Shown: positions 1 through 9,462 of the stretch, in pieces
Layout: each line of letters begins with the position of its first letter
Position numbering within the stretch: the first letter of the stretch is position 1
From: Pseudomonadota bacterium
GTDB taxonomy: Bacteria > Desulfobacterota > Binatia > Binatales > Binataceae
Direction of reading: 5' to 3'
DNA length: 48,074 nt
NCBI GenBank assembly: GCA_021325355.1
Contig: JAJPHI010000005.1
Location: 1-48,074, forward strand
The notes under the pieces: generated by a model
Seen by the model: only the letters and a program-made list of their open reading frames with translations
Told to the model about the DNA's origin: nothing
Database searches by the model: none
Position numbers and translations under genes: made by a program

Positions 1-1192
1 CCCCGAGAGAGACCAGCACGAAGGCGAAGAGCGTGCCGATATTCGTCAGTTCAGCGATCTCCTTGATCGGCACCAGCGCCGCGGTGAGACCGACCGCGAG
101 TCCGGTCAAAATCGTGGGGACGGAAGGGGTTCTGAAGCGCGGATGGACCCGGCTGAACAGCGGCGGCAGGAGCCCGTCACGGGCGATCGCATAAAAGATA
201 CGCGACTGGCCAAGCAGCAGAACCAGCAGCACTGAGGTGAGACCGGCGACGGCGCCAACGGATATCACCCCGGCCACGAAATCGAGACCGCGCGAGACGA
301 AGGCTGCCGCAAGCGGCGCTTCAACATCGATCTTCGGCGTCGGCACCATCCCCGTCAGCACCAGCGCCACCGCGATATAGAGCAGGGTGCAGACGCCCAG
401 CGAAGCGAGGATTCCGATGGGCAGCGTGCGTTGCGGCGCGATCGCCTCCTCTGCCGCCGTCGAGACGGCGTCGAAGCCGATGTAGGCGAAAAAGATATAT
501 GCGGCGCCCTGCAGCACACCGCCCCATCCGCGCGGCAAGAACGGCGCCCAGTTGGTTGGGCGGATGAAAAAGATGCCGACGGCGACGACCAGCATCACTG
601 CCGCCAGCTTGACTGCCACGATAATCGCGTTGATACGCGCCGTTTCGTGGACGCCGATATAAAGAATGACCGTGACGAGCAGAACGATCAGCAGCGCCGG
701 CAGATTGATCACCGCCCCCGGCGCCGTCCCTGGCGAATGCACCACCGCCGGCGGGAGCGGCATCCCGAGTCCGTTCAGGATGACGCTAAGATAATGCGAC
801 CATCCGGAGGCCACGGCGGCCGCCGCAACCGCATATTCGAGCACCAGGTCCCATCCGATAACCCAGGCGATCAACTCGCCCATGGTCGCATAGGAATACG
901 AATAGGCGCTGCCGGCGATCGGAATCATCGCAGCGAACTCGGCGTAACAAAGGGCCGCCATCGAGCAGGCGAACCCCGCCATAATGAACGACAGCACCAG
1001 TCCCGGACCCGCGTATGAGGCACCGACCCCGGTCAGCACGAAGATCCCGGCGCCGATAATCGCGCCGATCCCCAGCATCGTGAGCTGCAGGGGACCGAGC
1101 ACGCGCTTGAGGCCGTGCCCATCCGCTCCCGCGTCGGCCAGCAGCGCCGTCGATGACTTACGTCGAAAAAGCTGTCCCGAAAGCCGCGCCAT
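1..1192 (-). CDS. APC-superfamily amino acid permease, 3' end outside the window
   Basis: This is an inner-membrane secondary transporter, probably of the cationic amino acid transporter (CAT) branch of the APC superfamily. The reading frame starts at ATG 1192, preceded closely by an in-frame stop, and is still open at base 1, so about 397 residues are visible and the C-terminus is missing. Residues 30-50 carry the family signature of helix 1, GIGAIIGAGIFVLTG, followed by ASYAGPGLVLSFIMAG. The stretch FFAYIGFDAVSTAAEEAIAP, conserved in this family, lies near residue 230, and at least ten hydrophobic segments are visible. I see no clear Shine-Dalgarno sequence. It is 49 bp downstream of an SDR gene on the same strand, but nothing else tells the substrate. 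Confidence 0.88.
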   Translation of the reverse strand, partial: MARLSGQLFRRKSSTALLADAGADGHGLKRVLGPLQLTMLGIGAIIGAGIFVLTGVGASYAGPGLVLSFIMAGFACSMAALCYAEFAAMIPIAGSAYSYSYATMGELIAWVIGWDLVLEYAVAAAAVASGWSHYLSVILNGLGMPLPPAVVHSPGTAPGAVINLPALLIVLLVTVILYIGVHETARINAIIVAVKLAAVMLVVAVGIFFIRPTNWAPFLPRGWGGVLQGAAYIFFAYIGFDAVSTAAEEAIAPQRTLPIGILASLGVCTLLYIAVALVLTGMVPTPKIDVEAPLAAAFVSRGLDFVAGVISVGAVAGLTSVLLVLLLGQSRIFYAIARDGLLPPLFSRVHPRFRTPSVPTILTGLAVGLTAALVPIKEIAELTNIGTLFAFVLVSLG

Positions 1193-1241
1193 CAGCGCAG
1201 TTTATCTGAAGCGGTTGGCTTCGACGATTCGTTCGGCCGCC

Positions 1242-2024
1242 TTACCAGGCGACATAACCGCCGTCCACCGAAAGCACCGTGCCGGTGACGTAACTCGAGG
1301 CCGGGCTGGCCAGGAAAATGATCGCCCCGCGCATCTCGGACGCGTCGCCGAGTCGGCCTAGCGGGGTCGCGCGCTCCATCCGCTCGCGGTTCTGACCCTT
1401 CGCGATACCGCCCTCGGTCGCTTCGGTGGGAATCCATCCGGGCGCGATCGCATTGACCAGAATTCCATAGGGCGCCCATTCGACCGCGAGCTGGCGCGTG
1501 AGATTAGTCAGTGCGCCCTTGGCCGCGACATACCCGCTCAGTCGATAGATCGAGCTGGCGACCAGTCCCAATACGGAACTTATATTGATGATTCGACCCG
1601 GCCGCTTGAGTTCGATAAGGCGGCGCGCGACGCGCTGGGCGAGCATCATCGGCGCGGTCAGATTGGTCGCAAGCACGGCGTCCCACGTCGCCCGGGGCAG
1701 TGTTTCCGCCCTGCCAGTCGGTGAGATTCCGGCATTGTTGACCAGGATATCGACCTCGCCGAGAGCGCCTCGACAGGTCTCGAGAAGCTGGTCGAGGTCG
1801 CTATCGTTGGTGACGTCGGCCTTGATACCGACGGCGCGGACCCCGTAGGCGCGCGTCAGCTCGGTGGCGAGCTGCTCGACACGTTCGACGCGCCGCGCCG
1901 CCAGCGCGACGTCGGCCCCGGCCAACGCGAGGGCGTGGGCGCATTCGACGCCGAGCCCCGAGGAGGCGCCGGTGACCAGTCCGATATGTCCTTTGAGGGA
2001 GAAGAGGGTTTCGAGCGAATCCAT
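1242..2024 (-). CDS. Short-chain dehydrogenase/reductase (SDR)
   Basis: A 260-residue classical SDR, an NAD(P)-dependent oxidoreductase of the cytoplasm. The dinucleotide motif TGASSGLG is at residues 18-25, NNAG at about 96-99, the catalytic Ser in NISS at about 139-140, and YVAAK gives Tyr155 and Lys159. The C-terminus GTVLSVDGGYVAW is typical of 3-oxoacyl reductase or gluconate 5-dehydrogenase-like SDRs. The frame could extend to a GTG at 2141, adding 39 residues that resemble no SDR N-terminus, so I chose ATG 2024. Neither start has a strong Shine-Dalgarno. The substrate cannot be told from sequence; neighbours are a permease downstream and threonine aldolase upstream. Confidence 0.88.
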   Translation of the reverse strand: MDSLETLFSLKGHIGLVTGASSGLGVECAHALALAGADVALAARRVERVEQLATELTRAYGVRAVGIKADVTNDSDLDQLLETCRGALGEVDILVNNAGISPTGRAETLPRATWDAVLATNLTAPMMLAQRVARRLIELKRPGRIINISSVLGLVASSIYRLSGYVAAKGALTNLTRQLAVEWAPYGILVNAIAPGWIPTEATEGGIAKGQNRERMERATPLGRLGDASEMRGAIIFLASPASSYVTGTVLSVDGGYVAW

Positions 2025-2174
2025 GCTGAGTTTATAGCCGGATAAGGAAGTGGGCTCTACCGTCGCATCTGTGGGAGCGGTGAGCGCGGCAGATGGTCCG
2101 CCGTGGACCTCCACCGGATGCGCTCCCGCGGGCTCGCTCACCCGCAGGAACCGCGAGGGGTCAAGCTGCCGCGA

Positions 2175-3224
2175 TCAGGAGTCGCCGAAGGCTTCGGCTG
2201 CGGCTTCGGAGGCCGCCGCGACGGCGCGATCGATCTGCTCGCGCGTGATGCCGTAATGGGTGACCGCTCGAAAAGTGGCGGGACCGCGCGCGCCGACCAG
2301 CACGTCGCGCTCCCGCAGAGCCGCAACGAACTTGGCCGCTTCCGCCGCACCGCCTTCAACTTCGAAGACGACCATATTGGTCCGGCGCTTGACCGGTCGC
2401 ACGTTGATGCCGGCCACCAGGCCCAGCCCCTGCGCCAGGGCGCGGGCATTCTGATGGTCCTCCGCCAGACGATCAACCATCGTTTCGAGCGCGACGAGGC
2501 CGGCACCAGCGATGATCCCGGCCTGGCGCATCCCACCGCCCAGCGCCTTGCGGATACGGCGCGCGCGGCCGATGAATTCCGCGCTGCCGCAGAGCAGTGA
2601 GCCAATCGGGCAGGCCAGCCCCTTCGAGAGGCAGAACGAAACCGAGTCCGCATACGAAGCGAGGCTCTTCACGTCGGTCTCGAGGGCCAGGGCGGCGTTG
2701 AAAATGCGCGCGCCGTCCAGATGGATCGGTACGGCATGGCGCCGTGCCGCTTCGGCGACGGCGGCCATGTGCGACAGCTCAATCGCCGCGCCGGCGCAGA
2801 GATTATGGGTATTTTCTAGCGCAATCAGGGCCGGCGGCGCGAAGTGCGGATCGGCCGGCCGTTCGAGCTCCTCGTGTAACTGCTCGAGATCAAGCTCGCC
2901 GTCGGCATTATTGGCAATCGGCGTCATCACGATTCCGCCCAGCGCCGCGGCACCCCCGCCCTCGTAAACGTAGGTATGCGCCGCGGCGCCGAGGAAAGCT
3001 TTGGTGCCGCGCGGGCAATGGGTCAGCATCGCGGCCAGATTAGCCATCGTGCCGCTCGGCACGAGCATCGCCGCCTCCTTGCCCATCAGATCCGCCGCGA
3101 CGCGCTCGAGGCGATTGACGGTCGGGTCCTCGCCATAAACGTCGTCGCCCAATTCAGCGCGGGCAATCGCCTCACGCATCGCCGGGGTCGGCAGGGTCAC
3201 GGTATCGCTGCGCAGATCGATCAT
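2175..3224 (-). CDS. ltaE: Low-specificity L-threonine aldolase
   Basis: A PLP-dependent fold-type I enzyme that cleaves L-threonine or L-allo-threonine into glycine and acetaldehyde. The 349-residue length fits the family. The N-terminus MIDLRSDTVTLPTPAMREA and GDDVYGEDPTVNRLE are hallmarks; ALENTHN and HLDGARIFNAA (Asp170) line the cofactor, and SFCLSKGLACPIGS holds the Schiff-base Lys at about 201. Translation starts at ATG 3224. The leader just upstream holds two tandem copies of a 14-bp unit, each carrying AGGAC, which may act as a weak Shine-Dalgarno. The dut gene lies downstream on other operon logic: it is upstream in transcription order by 65 bp. Confidence 0.93.
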   Translation of the reverse strand: MIDLRSDTVTLPTPAMREAIARAELGDDVYGEDPTVNRLERVAADLMGKEAAMLVPSGTMANLAAMLTHCPRGTKAFLGAAAHTYVYEGGGAAALGGIVMTPIANNADGELDLEQLHEELERPADPHFAPPALIALENTHNLCAGAAIELSHMAAVAEAARRHAVPIHLDGARIFNAALALETDVKSLASYADSVSFCLSKGLACPIGSLLCGSAEFIGRARRIRKALGGGMRQAGIIAGAGLVALETMVDRLAEDHQNARALAQGLGLVAGINVRPVKRRTNMVVFEVEGGAAEAAKFVAALRERDVLVGARGPATFRAVTHYGITREQIDRAVAAASEAAAEAFGDS

Positions 3225-3231
3225 GATTTGA

Positions 3232-3259
3232 ATTGTCGTCCTACTATTGTCGTCCTACT
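3232..3259 (-). repeat. Perfect 14-bp tandem duplication in the threonine aldolase leader
   Basis: ATTGTCGTCCTACT occurs twice back to back (3232-3245 and 3246-3259) with no mismatch. Read on the minus strand each copy gives AGTAGGACGACAAT, with an AGGAC that could serve as a distant Shine-Dalgarno for the gene starting at 3224. Confidence 0.9.
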
Positions 3260-3289
3260 GATGAAGCAGTTTCCATCGCGTGACAGCCG

Positions 3290-3733
3290 CTAACGACCGC
3301 TATGGCCGAAGCCGCCCTCGCCGCGGCCGGTCGGCGCCAGCGCCTCGACTTCGACCAGGTCGGCACGCGCGACCGGTGCGATCACCATCTGCGCAATCCG
3401 TTCGCCCGGATGAATAACGATAGGTTGCTGGCCCAGATTTATCACGATCACCTTGATCTCCCCACGATAGTCGGCATCGATCGTGCCCGGCGCGTTGACG
3501 AGGGCGAGGCCTTCACTCAATGCGCGTCCGCTGCGGGCCCGCACCTGGCCTTCGAAACCCGCGGGAATCTCGACCGCGATTCCGCTCGGCACCGCCTCGC
3601 GCATCCCGGGCGCCAGGACCAGCGGCGCGTTGAGATCGGCCGCGAGATCGAACCCGGCCGCGTGGTCAGATTGATAGCGCGGCATCGTCGCGTGCGGCCG
3701 GAGTCGCAAAACCTTGACGATCGGATGGGCCAT
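3290..3733 (-). CDS. dut: dUTP diphosphatase (dUTPase)
   Basis: Hydrolyses dUTP to dUMP and pyrophosphate, keeping uracil out of DNA and supplying dUMP for thymidylate synthesis; a cytoplasmic homotrimer. The 147-residue protein shows all five trimeric dUTPase motifs: AAGFDLAA (25-32), [10 protein letters not shown] (66-75, usually PRSGLA), GTIDADYRG (83-91, with the conserved Asp pair), [10 protein letters not shown] (112-121) and the flexible C-terminal [11 protein letters not shown], which departs slightly from the usual GGFGSTG ending. A longer frame to 3931 would run into the divergent gene at 3880, so the ATG at 3733 is the start. It is followed 65 bp later by threonine aldolase on the same strand. 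Confidence 0.95.
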   Translation of the reverse strand: MAHPIVKVLRLRPHATMPRYQSDHAAGFDLAADLNAPLVLAPGMREAVPSGIAVEIPAGFEGQVRARSGRALSEGLALVNAPGTIDADYRGEIKVIVINLGQQPIVIHPGERIAQMVIAPVARADLVEVEALAPTGRGEGGFGHSGR

Positions 3734-3879
3734 GTCACCAGGATTCGTTCGGCTCCCCATTTCGGCAAAAAGTCCTTGACGGCGCAATCCAATCGCTACT
3801 GGAAGCGGCGGAGAGGCTGGCGTAACCTTAGCACCGCTACTCACACGCGTCCCGGGGATGCGGTGGCGGAGGTGATTCG

Positions 3880-4491
3880 ATGATCGCAGGACGCTGGAGA
3901 GCGGCGCTCGCTGCCGCCTGCATGGCCGCAACTGTCGCCGTGCCGTCGCCGGTCCGCGCCGGCGGGCCGAGCTCGTTGAAAGCCGGCAAATGCTGCCCGC
4001 TGATCGTGAAGAAGTCGGGAAGTTACGTCCTGAACGGCAATCTCCAGCCGAACGGCGCCAACGTTGACGCGATCGAAGTTGACGCTTCGAACGTGACCAT
4101 CGATCTCAATGGCTTTTCGATCATCGGACCGAGTAAGGCGGGCTCGGGTATCGGCGTGGATGCCGCCGCGCAGACCAATGTGACGATCAAAAACGGCTCG
4201 GTCTCGCAGATGGGCGGCAGCGGCATCGCCGTCGGCTCCTACGGCGTGGTCAGGAACGTGACCGCGACGGGCAACGGCGTGGGCGGCAGCGGCTCGGGCA
4301 TCCAATGCACCGGCGCAGCCTGTTTCGTCAGCAATTGCGTGACGGGCAGCAATGCGAGCCAGGGCCTGTCCTTCCTCGACGCCAGCAGCGGCTATCAGGA
4401 CAACGTTATCAACGGCAACCTCAATGGCACCGTGCTGCTGGGGACCGACATGGGCGGGAACGTCTGCAACGGCGTCCACGGCTGCCCCTAA
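3880..4491 (+). CDS. Secreted right-handed parallel beta-helix protein
   Basis: A 203-residue exported protein of unknown function. The N-terminus has a positively charged start, an Ala-rich hydrophobic core and a likely signal peptidase site after VRA at about residue 27. The rest is built of short repeats rich in N, G, V, I and T, such as [34 protein letters not shown] and [18 protein letters not shown], which is the pattern of pectate-lyase-like or right-handed beta-helix folds (Beta_helix/PbH1 type). Four to six coils are visible, fewer than in a full polysaccharide lyase. Two cysteine pairs (KCC near residue 38, and those at about 145-156) may form disulfides. No catalytic residues are recognisable. 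Confidence 0.8.
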   Translation: MIAGRWRAALAAACMAATVAVPSPVRAGGPSSLKAGKCCPLIVKKSGSYVLNGNLQPNGANVDAIEVDASNVTIDLNGFSIIGPSKAGSGIGVDAAAQTNVTIKNGSVSQMGGSGIAVGSYGVVRNVTATGNGVGGSGSGIQCTGAACFVSNCVTGSNASQGLSFLDASSGYQDNVINGNLNGTVLLGTDMGGNVCNGVHGCP

Positions 4492-4507
4492 GGCACGCCG
4501 CCCATCG

Positions 4508-5557
4508 CTAGGCCGCCTTCTTGCGCGCGCCGCGCCGCCGGCGGAAGTGTGGAATCACCTTGTCGGCGAAGAGCTTCATCGACGCGCGCACCTTCTTCGG
4601 ATCGATTCCCGGCAGCGCCAGTCCGAGGGCCAGATGCGTCGCGTACTTTTCGATCTCCTCGATCTGCGCGATCGCGTCGTCAGGGGTGCCGACCATATAG
4701 CCGTCGCCCAAGGCGCCCTCCTGGCTCGCGCGGCGTAATTCGCCGACTTTCGGCACCTGCGCAAACTTCTCGTCGCCGGGCACATCGTTGGCCTGCGCGA
4801 TCCATTCACCATAACGGGTCAACAGGTAGTGCAGGCCGGATTCGCATTCGTCCCACGCCTTGTCGCGTTTGGCGGCGACGTAGCCGAAGCGGAGCTGAGC
4901 GATATTGAAGTCGTCCGGATTGCGACCCGCGGCAACCAGCGCCTCGCGATAGACCCGGGCCTGCGCCGCACCGGTCCCCGCAAGGTGATAGCCGTTGCGC
5001 GCTGCTCGCTCGGTTGCGGGCCGCGAACGCGCACCGATCCAGATGGGCGGATGGGGCTTCTGCGTCGGACGCGGGTAGAGGGTCACGTTGCGGATCGTGT
5101 AGCATTGGCCCTCGTAGCTGACGTTTTCTTGGGTAAACAGTCGCCGCACGATCTCGACGCCCTCGCGGAAACGACGTGTGCGCTGCTCGCGCGGGATATT
5201 GAAGCCCTCGAATTCATGGGGCACGTAACCCTGCCCGACTCCCAGATCGAAGCGCCCGTTCGAGAGCGCATCAACGGTCGTCGCCTCCTCGGCGACATGA
5301 ATTGGATGGTGCAGCGGCATCAGCAGCACGAAGGTGCCGATACGGATCTTCCGGGTGCGTGCCGCGATCGCCGCGGCGAGCGGCATCATCATCGGCGAGT
5401 AGCCGTCGTCAACGAAGTGATGCTCGGTCAGCCAGATTGTATCGAAGCCAAGGTCTTCAGCTTCAACGCACAGGTCAACATGCTTGCGATAAAGGTCGGC
5501 ATATGAAAGCTCGTTGCGCGACGAGTTGCGGAACGAGACCAACAGTCCGAAATTCAT
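4508..5557 (-). CDS. LLM-class flavin-dependent monooxygenase (luciferase-like)
   Basis: A 349-residue TIM-barrel flavoprotein of the bacterial luciferase-like family, which uses FMNH2 or reduced F420. The N-terminus MNFGLLVSFRNS, the motif DTIWLTEHHFVDDGYSPMM and the stretch IRIGTFVLLMPLHHPIHVAE are diagnostic, with HHPIHVAEE and GRFDLGVGQGY near residues 100-125. The ATG at 5557 is preceded by GAGAGGG at a suitable distance; a 23-residue upstream extension lacks family similarity. It is the first of three such genes in the window and converges on the beta-helix gene with a 16-bp gap. The EHHF motif and long C-terminal region recall alkanal- or alkane-type monooxygenases, but the substrate is unknown. 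Confidence 0.9.
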   Translation of the reverse strand: MNFGLLVSFRNSSRNELSYADLYRKHVDLCVEAEDLGFDTIWLTEHHFVDDGYSPMMMPLAAAIAARTRKIRIGTFVLLMPLHHPIHVAEEATTVDALSNGRFDLGVGQGYVPHEFEGFNIPREQRTRRFREGVEIVRRLFTQENVSYEGQCYTIRNVTLYPRPTQKPHPPIWIGARSRPATERAARNGYHLAGTGAAQARVYREALVAAGRNPDDFNIAQLRFGYVAAKRDKAWDECESGLHYLLTRYGEWIAQANDVPGDEKFAQVPKVGELRRASQEGALGDGYMVGTPDDAIAQIEEIEKYATHLALGLALPGIDPKKVRASMKLFADKVIPHFRRRRGARKKAA

Positions 5558-5663
5558 AGCGGTGCCCTCTCTGCGCGTCTGATGGTCGCTATAGTTCGCG
5601 CACTTGCAGAAAAAGTCCAGCCTCACCGCGACCCGCCGGCAGCCGTGCTAGAATCTTCCGGTC

Positions 5664-7673
5664 GTGCCCGAAAACGTCATCCGGCTGAAGAAGCGACCGA
5701 CTGAAGCGTCGGACGAAAGCCGCTTCCGGATTCGCTATGCGGAGGTCCTAAACGCCCAACAATTCGCCGCCGTGACCCATCGCGAGGGGCCGCTGCTGGT
5801 GGTCGCCGGCGCCGGTTCCGGCAAGACGCGGACGCTTATCTACCGGGTCGCCCGCCTGATCGAAAGCGGCGTGCCGCCGGGCGCGATCCTGCTGCTGACC
5901 TTCACGCGGCGCGCGGCGCAGGAGATGCTGCGGCGGGTGGAACAACTGATCGGTGAACGCGGCTCGCAGGTCGCCGGCGGCACCTTCCATTCATTCGCGA
6001 ATCTGACCCTGCGCCGGATGGGCGGCGCCATCGGGCTCAAACCCAACTTCACCATCCTCGACCGCGGCGACATGGAAGATGCCATCAACTTCATCCGCGC
6101 GCAGCTCGACCTGGGCTCGAAGGATCGCCGCTTTCCGAAGAAGGGCACGATCGCCGAAGCGATCAGCATGGCGCGCAACAAGAGCCGTCCGTTGGCGGCC
6201 GAGCTCGAAGCTGATTTTCCCCATCTCTATGAGCATGCCGACGCGCTCGAAGCGATCGCCCGCCGCTATGCGGAATACAAGCGCGAGCGCGGACTGCTCG
6301 ATTATGACGATCTTCTCGAACGGCTGATCGAGCTGATGAAAACCGACCCCGCCGCGCGCGCGCGGCTCTCCGAGGCCTATCGCTACATCATGATCGATGA
6401 GTACCAGGACACCAACCTGGTGCAGGCCGAGGTCGTCGCCCTGCTCGCCGCGACTCATCAGAACGTGATGGCGGTGGGCGACGACGCGCAATCGATCTAT
6501 GCGTTTCGCGGCGCCAATTTCCGCAATATCCTGGATTTCCCCAAACTCTTTCCCGACTGCCGCATCATCAAGCTCGAAGAGAACTACCGCTCGCTGCAGG
6601 GCATCCTTGATGTTGCCAACGAGGTTATCGCGCGGGCCGGCGAGAAATACACCAAGGCGCTCTTTACCCAACGTCAGGGCGAGCTACGCCCGATCCTGGT
6701 GCGCGCCGCCGACGAACACATGCAGTCGCGCTTCGTCGCTCAGCGCATCCTCGAGCTCCGTGAAGAGGGCGTGGCGCTGGATGAGATCGCCGTGCTGTTC
6801 CGCTCGAGTTTCCATTCCTTTGATCTGGAACTGGAGCTGCAGCGGCGCGATATCCCCTTCGTCAAGCGCGGCGGCTTCAAGTTTATCGAGACCGCCCACA
6901 TCAAGGACGTCCTCGCCCATCTGCGGATTATCGCGAACCCCTCCGACGCGGTCTCCTGGATGCGCGCGCTGGTCCTGCTCGAAGGCATCGGCACCCGCCG
7001 CGCCCAGCGCCTGGCCGATGCCATCGTCGGCGATCCGACCGCGGAACCATTACTGACGAGAGTCGCGAGCGCCCTCGGTCCGCGCGCGACCGGCGCGCTC
7101 AAGGGATGCGAGCGGCTGGCGCAACTGCTGGCGAAACTGCGCGGCGACGACGCGCGGCCCGCGAATCAGCTCGCACAGGTAATCGCCTACTACCTGCCGA
7201 TCATGCGCGACGCCTACCCCGACGACTACCCGAAACGCGAACGCGATCTCGAGCATTTCCAGAATCTATCCGAGCGCTACCGCAGCCTCGAATCGATGCT
7301 CGCCGATATGGCGCTCGAACCGCCCAGCGATTCAATCGGCGACGTTCTTGCAGAAGAGCCGGAGGAAGGCCTCGTCACGCTCAGCACCATTCATTCGGCC
7401 AAGGGCCTCGAGTGGCGCGTCGTCTTCCTTATCTGGGCCGCGGACGGCCGTTTTCCCAGCCCGATGAGCGTGCGGCCCGAAGAACTCGAAGAGGAGCGCC
7501 GGCTGATGTACGTGGCGAGCACCCGCGCCCGCGATGAACTCTATATCAGCTACCCGATTTACATGTTCGACCGTCAGTACGGTCACGTCCTCGGGCGCGT
7601 CTCGCGTTTCCTCGAGGACCTCGACCCCAAGGTCCTGCCGACGGCGATGCTCGAAGAGGAGCCGAGCGATTAA
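5664..7673 (+). CDS. UvrD/Rep/PcrA-family ATP-dependent DNA helicase (SF1A)
   Basis: A 669-residue superfamily 1 3'-5' helicase. All motifs are visible: Q motif LNAQQFAAVTH (29-39), Walker A GAGSGKT (49-55), Ia LLLTFTRRAAQEM, GTFHSFA, Walker B IMIDEYQDTN (about 243-252), III VGDDAQSIYAFRGAN, V LVTLSTIHSAKGLEW and VI EERRLMYVASTRARDELY. The protein is somewhat shorter than E. coli UvrD (720) and lacks its C-terminal Tudor-like extension, so it could be a Rep/PcrA paralogue rather than the mismatch-repair helicase. The start is GTG 5664. Nothing in the immediate neighbourhood suggests a dedicated repair operon; it faces the flavoenzyme at 7688 with a 14-bp gap. Confidence 0.95.
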   Translation: MPENVIRLKKRPTEASDESRFRIRYAEVLNAQQFAAVTHREGPLLVVAGAGSGKTRTLIYRVARLIESGVPPGAILLLTFTRRAAQEMLRRVEQLIGERGSQVAGGTFHSFANLTLRRMGGAIGLKPNFTILDRGDMEDAINFIRAQLDLGSKDRRFPKKGTIAEAISMARNKSRPLAAELEADFPHLYEHADALEAIARRYAEYKRERGLLDYDDLLERLIELMKTDPAARARLSEAYRYIMIDEYQDTNLVQAEVVALLAATHQNVMAVGDDAQSIYAFRGANFRNILDFPKLFPDCRIIKLEENYRSLQGILDVANEVIARAGEKYTKALFTQRQGELRPILVRAADEHMQSRFVAQRILELREEGVALDEIAVLFRSSFHSFDLELELQRRDIPFVKRGGFKFIETAHIKDVLAHLRIIANPSDAVSWMRALVLLEGIGTRRAQRLADAIVGDPTAEPLLTRVASALGPRATGALKGCERLAQLLAKLRGDDARPANQLAQVIAYYLPIMRDAYPDDYPKRERDLEHFQNLSERYRSLESMLADMALEPPSDSIGDVLAEEPEEGLVTLSTIHSAKGLEWRVVFLIWAADGRFPSPMSVRPEELEEERRLMYVASTRARDELYISYPIYMFDRQYGHVLGRVSRFLEDLDPKVLPTAMLEEEPSD

Positions 7674-7687
7674 CCGCCCGCCAGAGC

Positions 7688-8638
7688 CTAGGCGGCTCGC
7701 GTGTAATGGGAAGCGACCTCGCGCCCGATAAGCTCGATCTGGCCGGCCCAGGCCTCCGGCTCGACGATCGGCCACAGGACAAACTTATCGAGGCCGCGCG
7801 CGATATAGGGTTCGAGCTGCTCGATGATATCGTCCGGCGATCCATAAACGGCGCGCTGCACGAAGCCCGAAGCGGCCGGACCCAGAGCGCGGATCGCCGG
7901 TTCCATCTCGGCCAACGCCTGTTCACGCGTGCGGCCGAGACGGCAGAAAAGGATGAGACCCGCTTCGATGCGGGCGTTCTCGCGCCCGAACTCCTTCGCA
8001 TAGCCGCGGATGGTCGCGAGGTTTCGGGCGAATTCGTCCGGGGTCTGAAACGAGGCGAAGTAACCGTCGGCGAAACGCGCCGTCCGCTTCAGCGCCGCAT
8101 CGGCGCGGCCGCCTACCCAGATATCAATCGTGCCGCTATCGTTATGCGGCCGCCGCTCCGGCCGCGGGAGTATCGAGACATTGTCGAAGTTGAAGTATTT
8201 CCCCCGGAAGCCAAACTTCTCTTCGGTCCACGCCTTGCGCAGAATTACAATCCCTTCGTCGAGCCGCCGACCGCGCCCTTCGGTCGGCAGGCCGCACGCC
8301 GCGTAGTCGGCGAGATTGGCCCCCGTGCCGACCGCCATCACGATCCGCCCGCGCGACAGATAGTCGAGCGTCGCGAAGGACTTCGCGGCAACCAACGGAT
8401 GGCGCAGATTCAACAGAAAGACGCTCGGCCCCAGCTTGATCTTTGAGGTATGCGAGGCGAGCAAAGCAAGCGTCGCGATTACATCGAGTTCGGCCGAGGG
8501 CGCCAACAGATGATCGGACAGCCAGAAGGAGTCGAGTCCCCACTCCTCGGCGCGCGCCGCCACCTTGATTATCGTGTCCGGCGACGGCAAACCAAGGCGA
8601 AAAAGACCAAACCCAACTCCAACTTTAGTCTGCTTCAT
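7688..8638 (-). CDS. LLM-class flavin-dependent oxidoreductase
   Basis: A 316-residue luciferase-like TIM-barrel enzyme, closer to the F420-dependent (methylene-tetrahydromethanopterin reductase/glucose-6-phosphate dehydrogenase-like) branch than to the first copy. Signatures are VGFGLFRLG at the N-terminus, WGLDSFWLSDHLLAP at about 33-47, KIKLGPSVFLLNLRHPLVAA and GRIVMAVGTGANL, and IDIWVGGRADAALKR. The start is ATG 8638; a plus-strand hydrolase diverges 50 bp away, so this short interval must hold both promoters. Substrate unknown. Confidence 0.9.
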   Translation of the reverse strand: MKQTKVGVGFGLFRLGLPSPDTIIKVAARAEEWGLDSFWLSDHLLAPSAELDVIATLALLASHTSKIKLGPSVFLLNLRHPLVAAKSFATLDYLSRGRIVMAVGTGANLADYAACGLPTEGRGRRLDEGIVILRKAWTEEKFGFRGKYFNFDNVSILPRPERRPHNDSGTIDIWVGGRADAALKRTARFADGYFASFQTPDEFARNLATIRGYAKEFGRENARIEAGLILFCRLGRTREQALAEMEPAIRALGPAASGFVQRAVYGSPDDIIEQLEPYIARGLDKFVLWPIVEPEAWAGQIELIGREVASHYTRAA

Positions 8639-8688
8639 TGGAAATGTTCTTGCTAGTTGTTGGCGCTTTGCAATGATATTAACCCATT

Positions 8689-9462
8689 ATGCCTAAGGCG
8701 CCGTCAACCGCCTCCTCTATCGACGTCAGCTTTCTCGGCACCGGCGACGCCTTTGCCAGCGGCGGTCGTCTACAGTCCGGGTATCTGCTGACCGCCAACA
8801 ATTACCGCGTCCTGATGGAAGCCGGGCCGACGGTGCTGCCGGCGCTGAAGCGCTCGCGTATCCCGCCCGAGGATATCGACCTGATTCTCATCAGCCATCT
8901 GCACGGCGACCATTTCGGCGGACTACCCTTTCTCATTCTCAACTATCTGTGGGAAAATCCGCCGTCCAAGCCTATTACAATCGCCGGACCGAAGCATCTC
9001 GAAGAGCGCACCTGGCGGCTCTTTCGCACGATGTTCCCCAATTCCGGCGCCGACGCGGAACGGGTGCGACGCCAATTGCGCTTCGTGGTGCTGGAACCGG
9101 GTGACAATCGGCGGCTGGGCAGGATTCGCGTCGCGGCTATCCGCACACCGCACATGCGGCGCGAAGCCTCGCTCGCTCTGAAGCTCACCTTCGACGGCAA
9201 GACCATCGTCTTCTCGGGCGACAGCGGATGGACCGAAGACCTGGTCGCGTTCGCCGCCGGCGCCGATCTTTTCATGTGCGAATGCACCTATTTCGAGAGC
9301 AGCCATCTCGACTTTCACATGAATTACCCCGAGCTTCAGCGTCAGCGATCGCGTTTTGACGTCGGGCGCATGATCCTCACCCACGTCGGGCGCGAGGTGC
9401 TCGGTCATCAGCACGAACTCAATATCGAGACGGCGAGCGATGGCATGACCCTGCAGGTCTGA
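8689..9462 (+). CDS. MBL-fold metallo-hydrolase, RNase Z-like
   Basis: A 257-residue metallo-beta-lactamase-fold hydrolase. The zinc motif SHLHGDHFGG places ligands at His70, His72, Asp74 and His75; further ligands are likely His in IRTPHM, Asp in FSGDSGW and His in LTHVGRE. The opening VSFLGTGDAFASGGR resembles RNase Z and other phosphodiesterase-type members, but the exosite flexible arm of tRNase Z is absent, so I call it only a ribonuclease Z-like hydrolase. Translation begins at ATG 8689 without a recognisable Shine-Dalgarno, which may mean a leaderless or very short leader transcript. It is followed 79 bp later by fabI on the same strand. Confidence 0.88.
   Translation: MPKAPSTASSIDVSFLGTGDAFASGGRLQSGYLLTANNYRVLMEAGPTVLPALKRSRIPPEDIDLILISHLHGDHFGGLPFLILNYLWENPPSKPITIAGPKHLEERTWRLFRTMFPNSGADAERVRRQLRFVVLEPGDNRRLGRIRVAAIRTPHMRREASLALKLTFDGKTIVFSGDSGWTEDLVAFAAGADLFMCECTYFESSHLDFHMNYPELQRQRSRFDVGRMILTHVGREVLGHQHELNIETASDGMTLQV

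Noticed and set aside
3841-4479. Minus-strand frame opposite the beta-helix gene
   Set aside because: The plus-strand protein has a signal peptide and beta-helix repeats; the minus product is low-complexity Ala/Asp/His.
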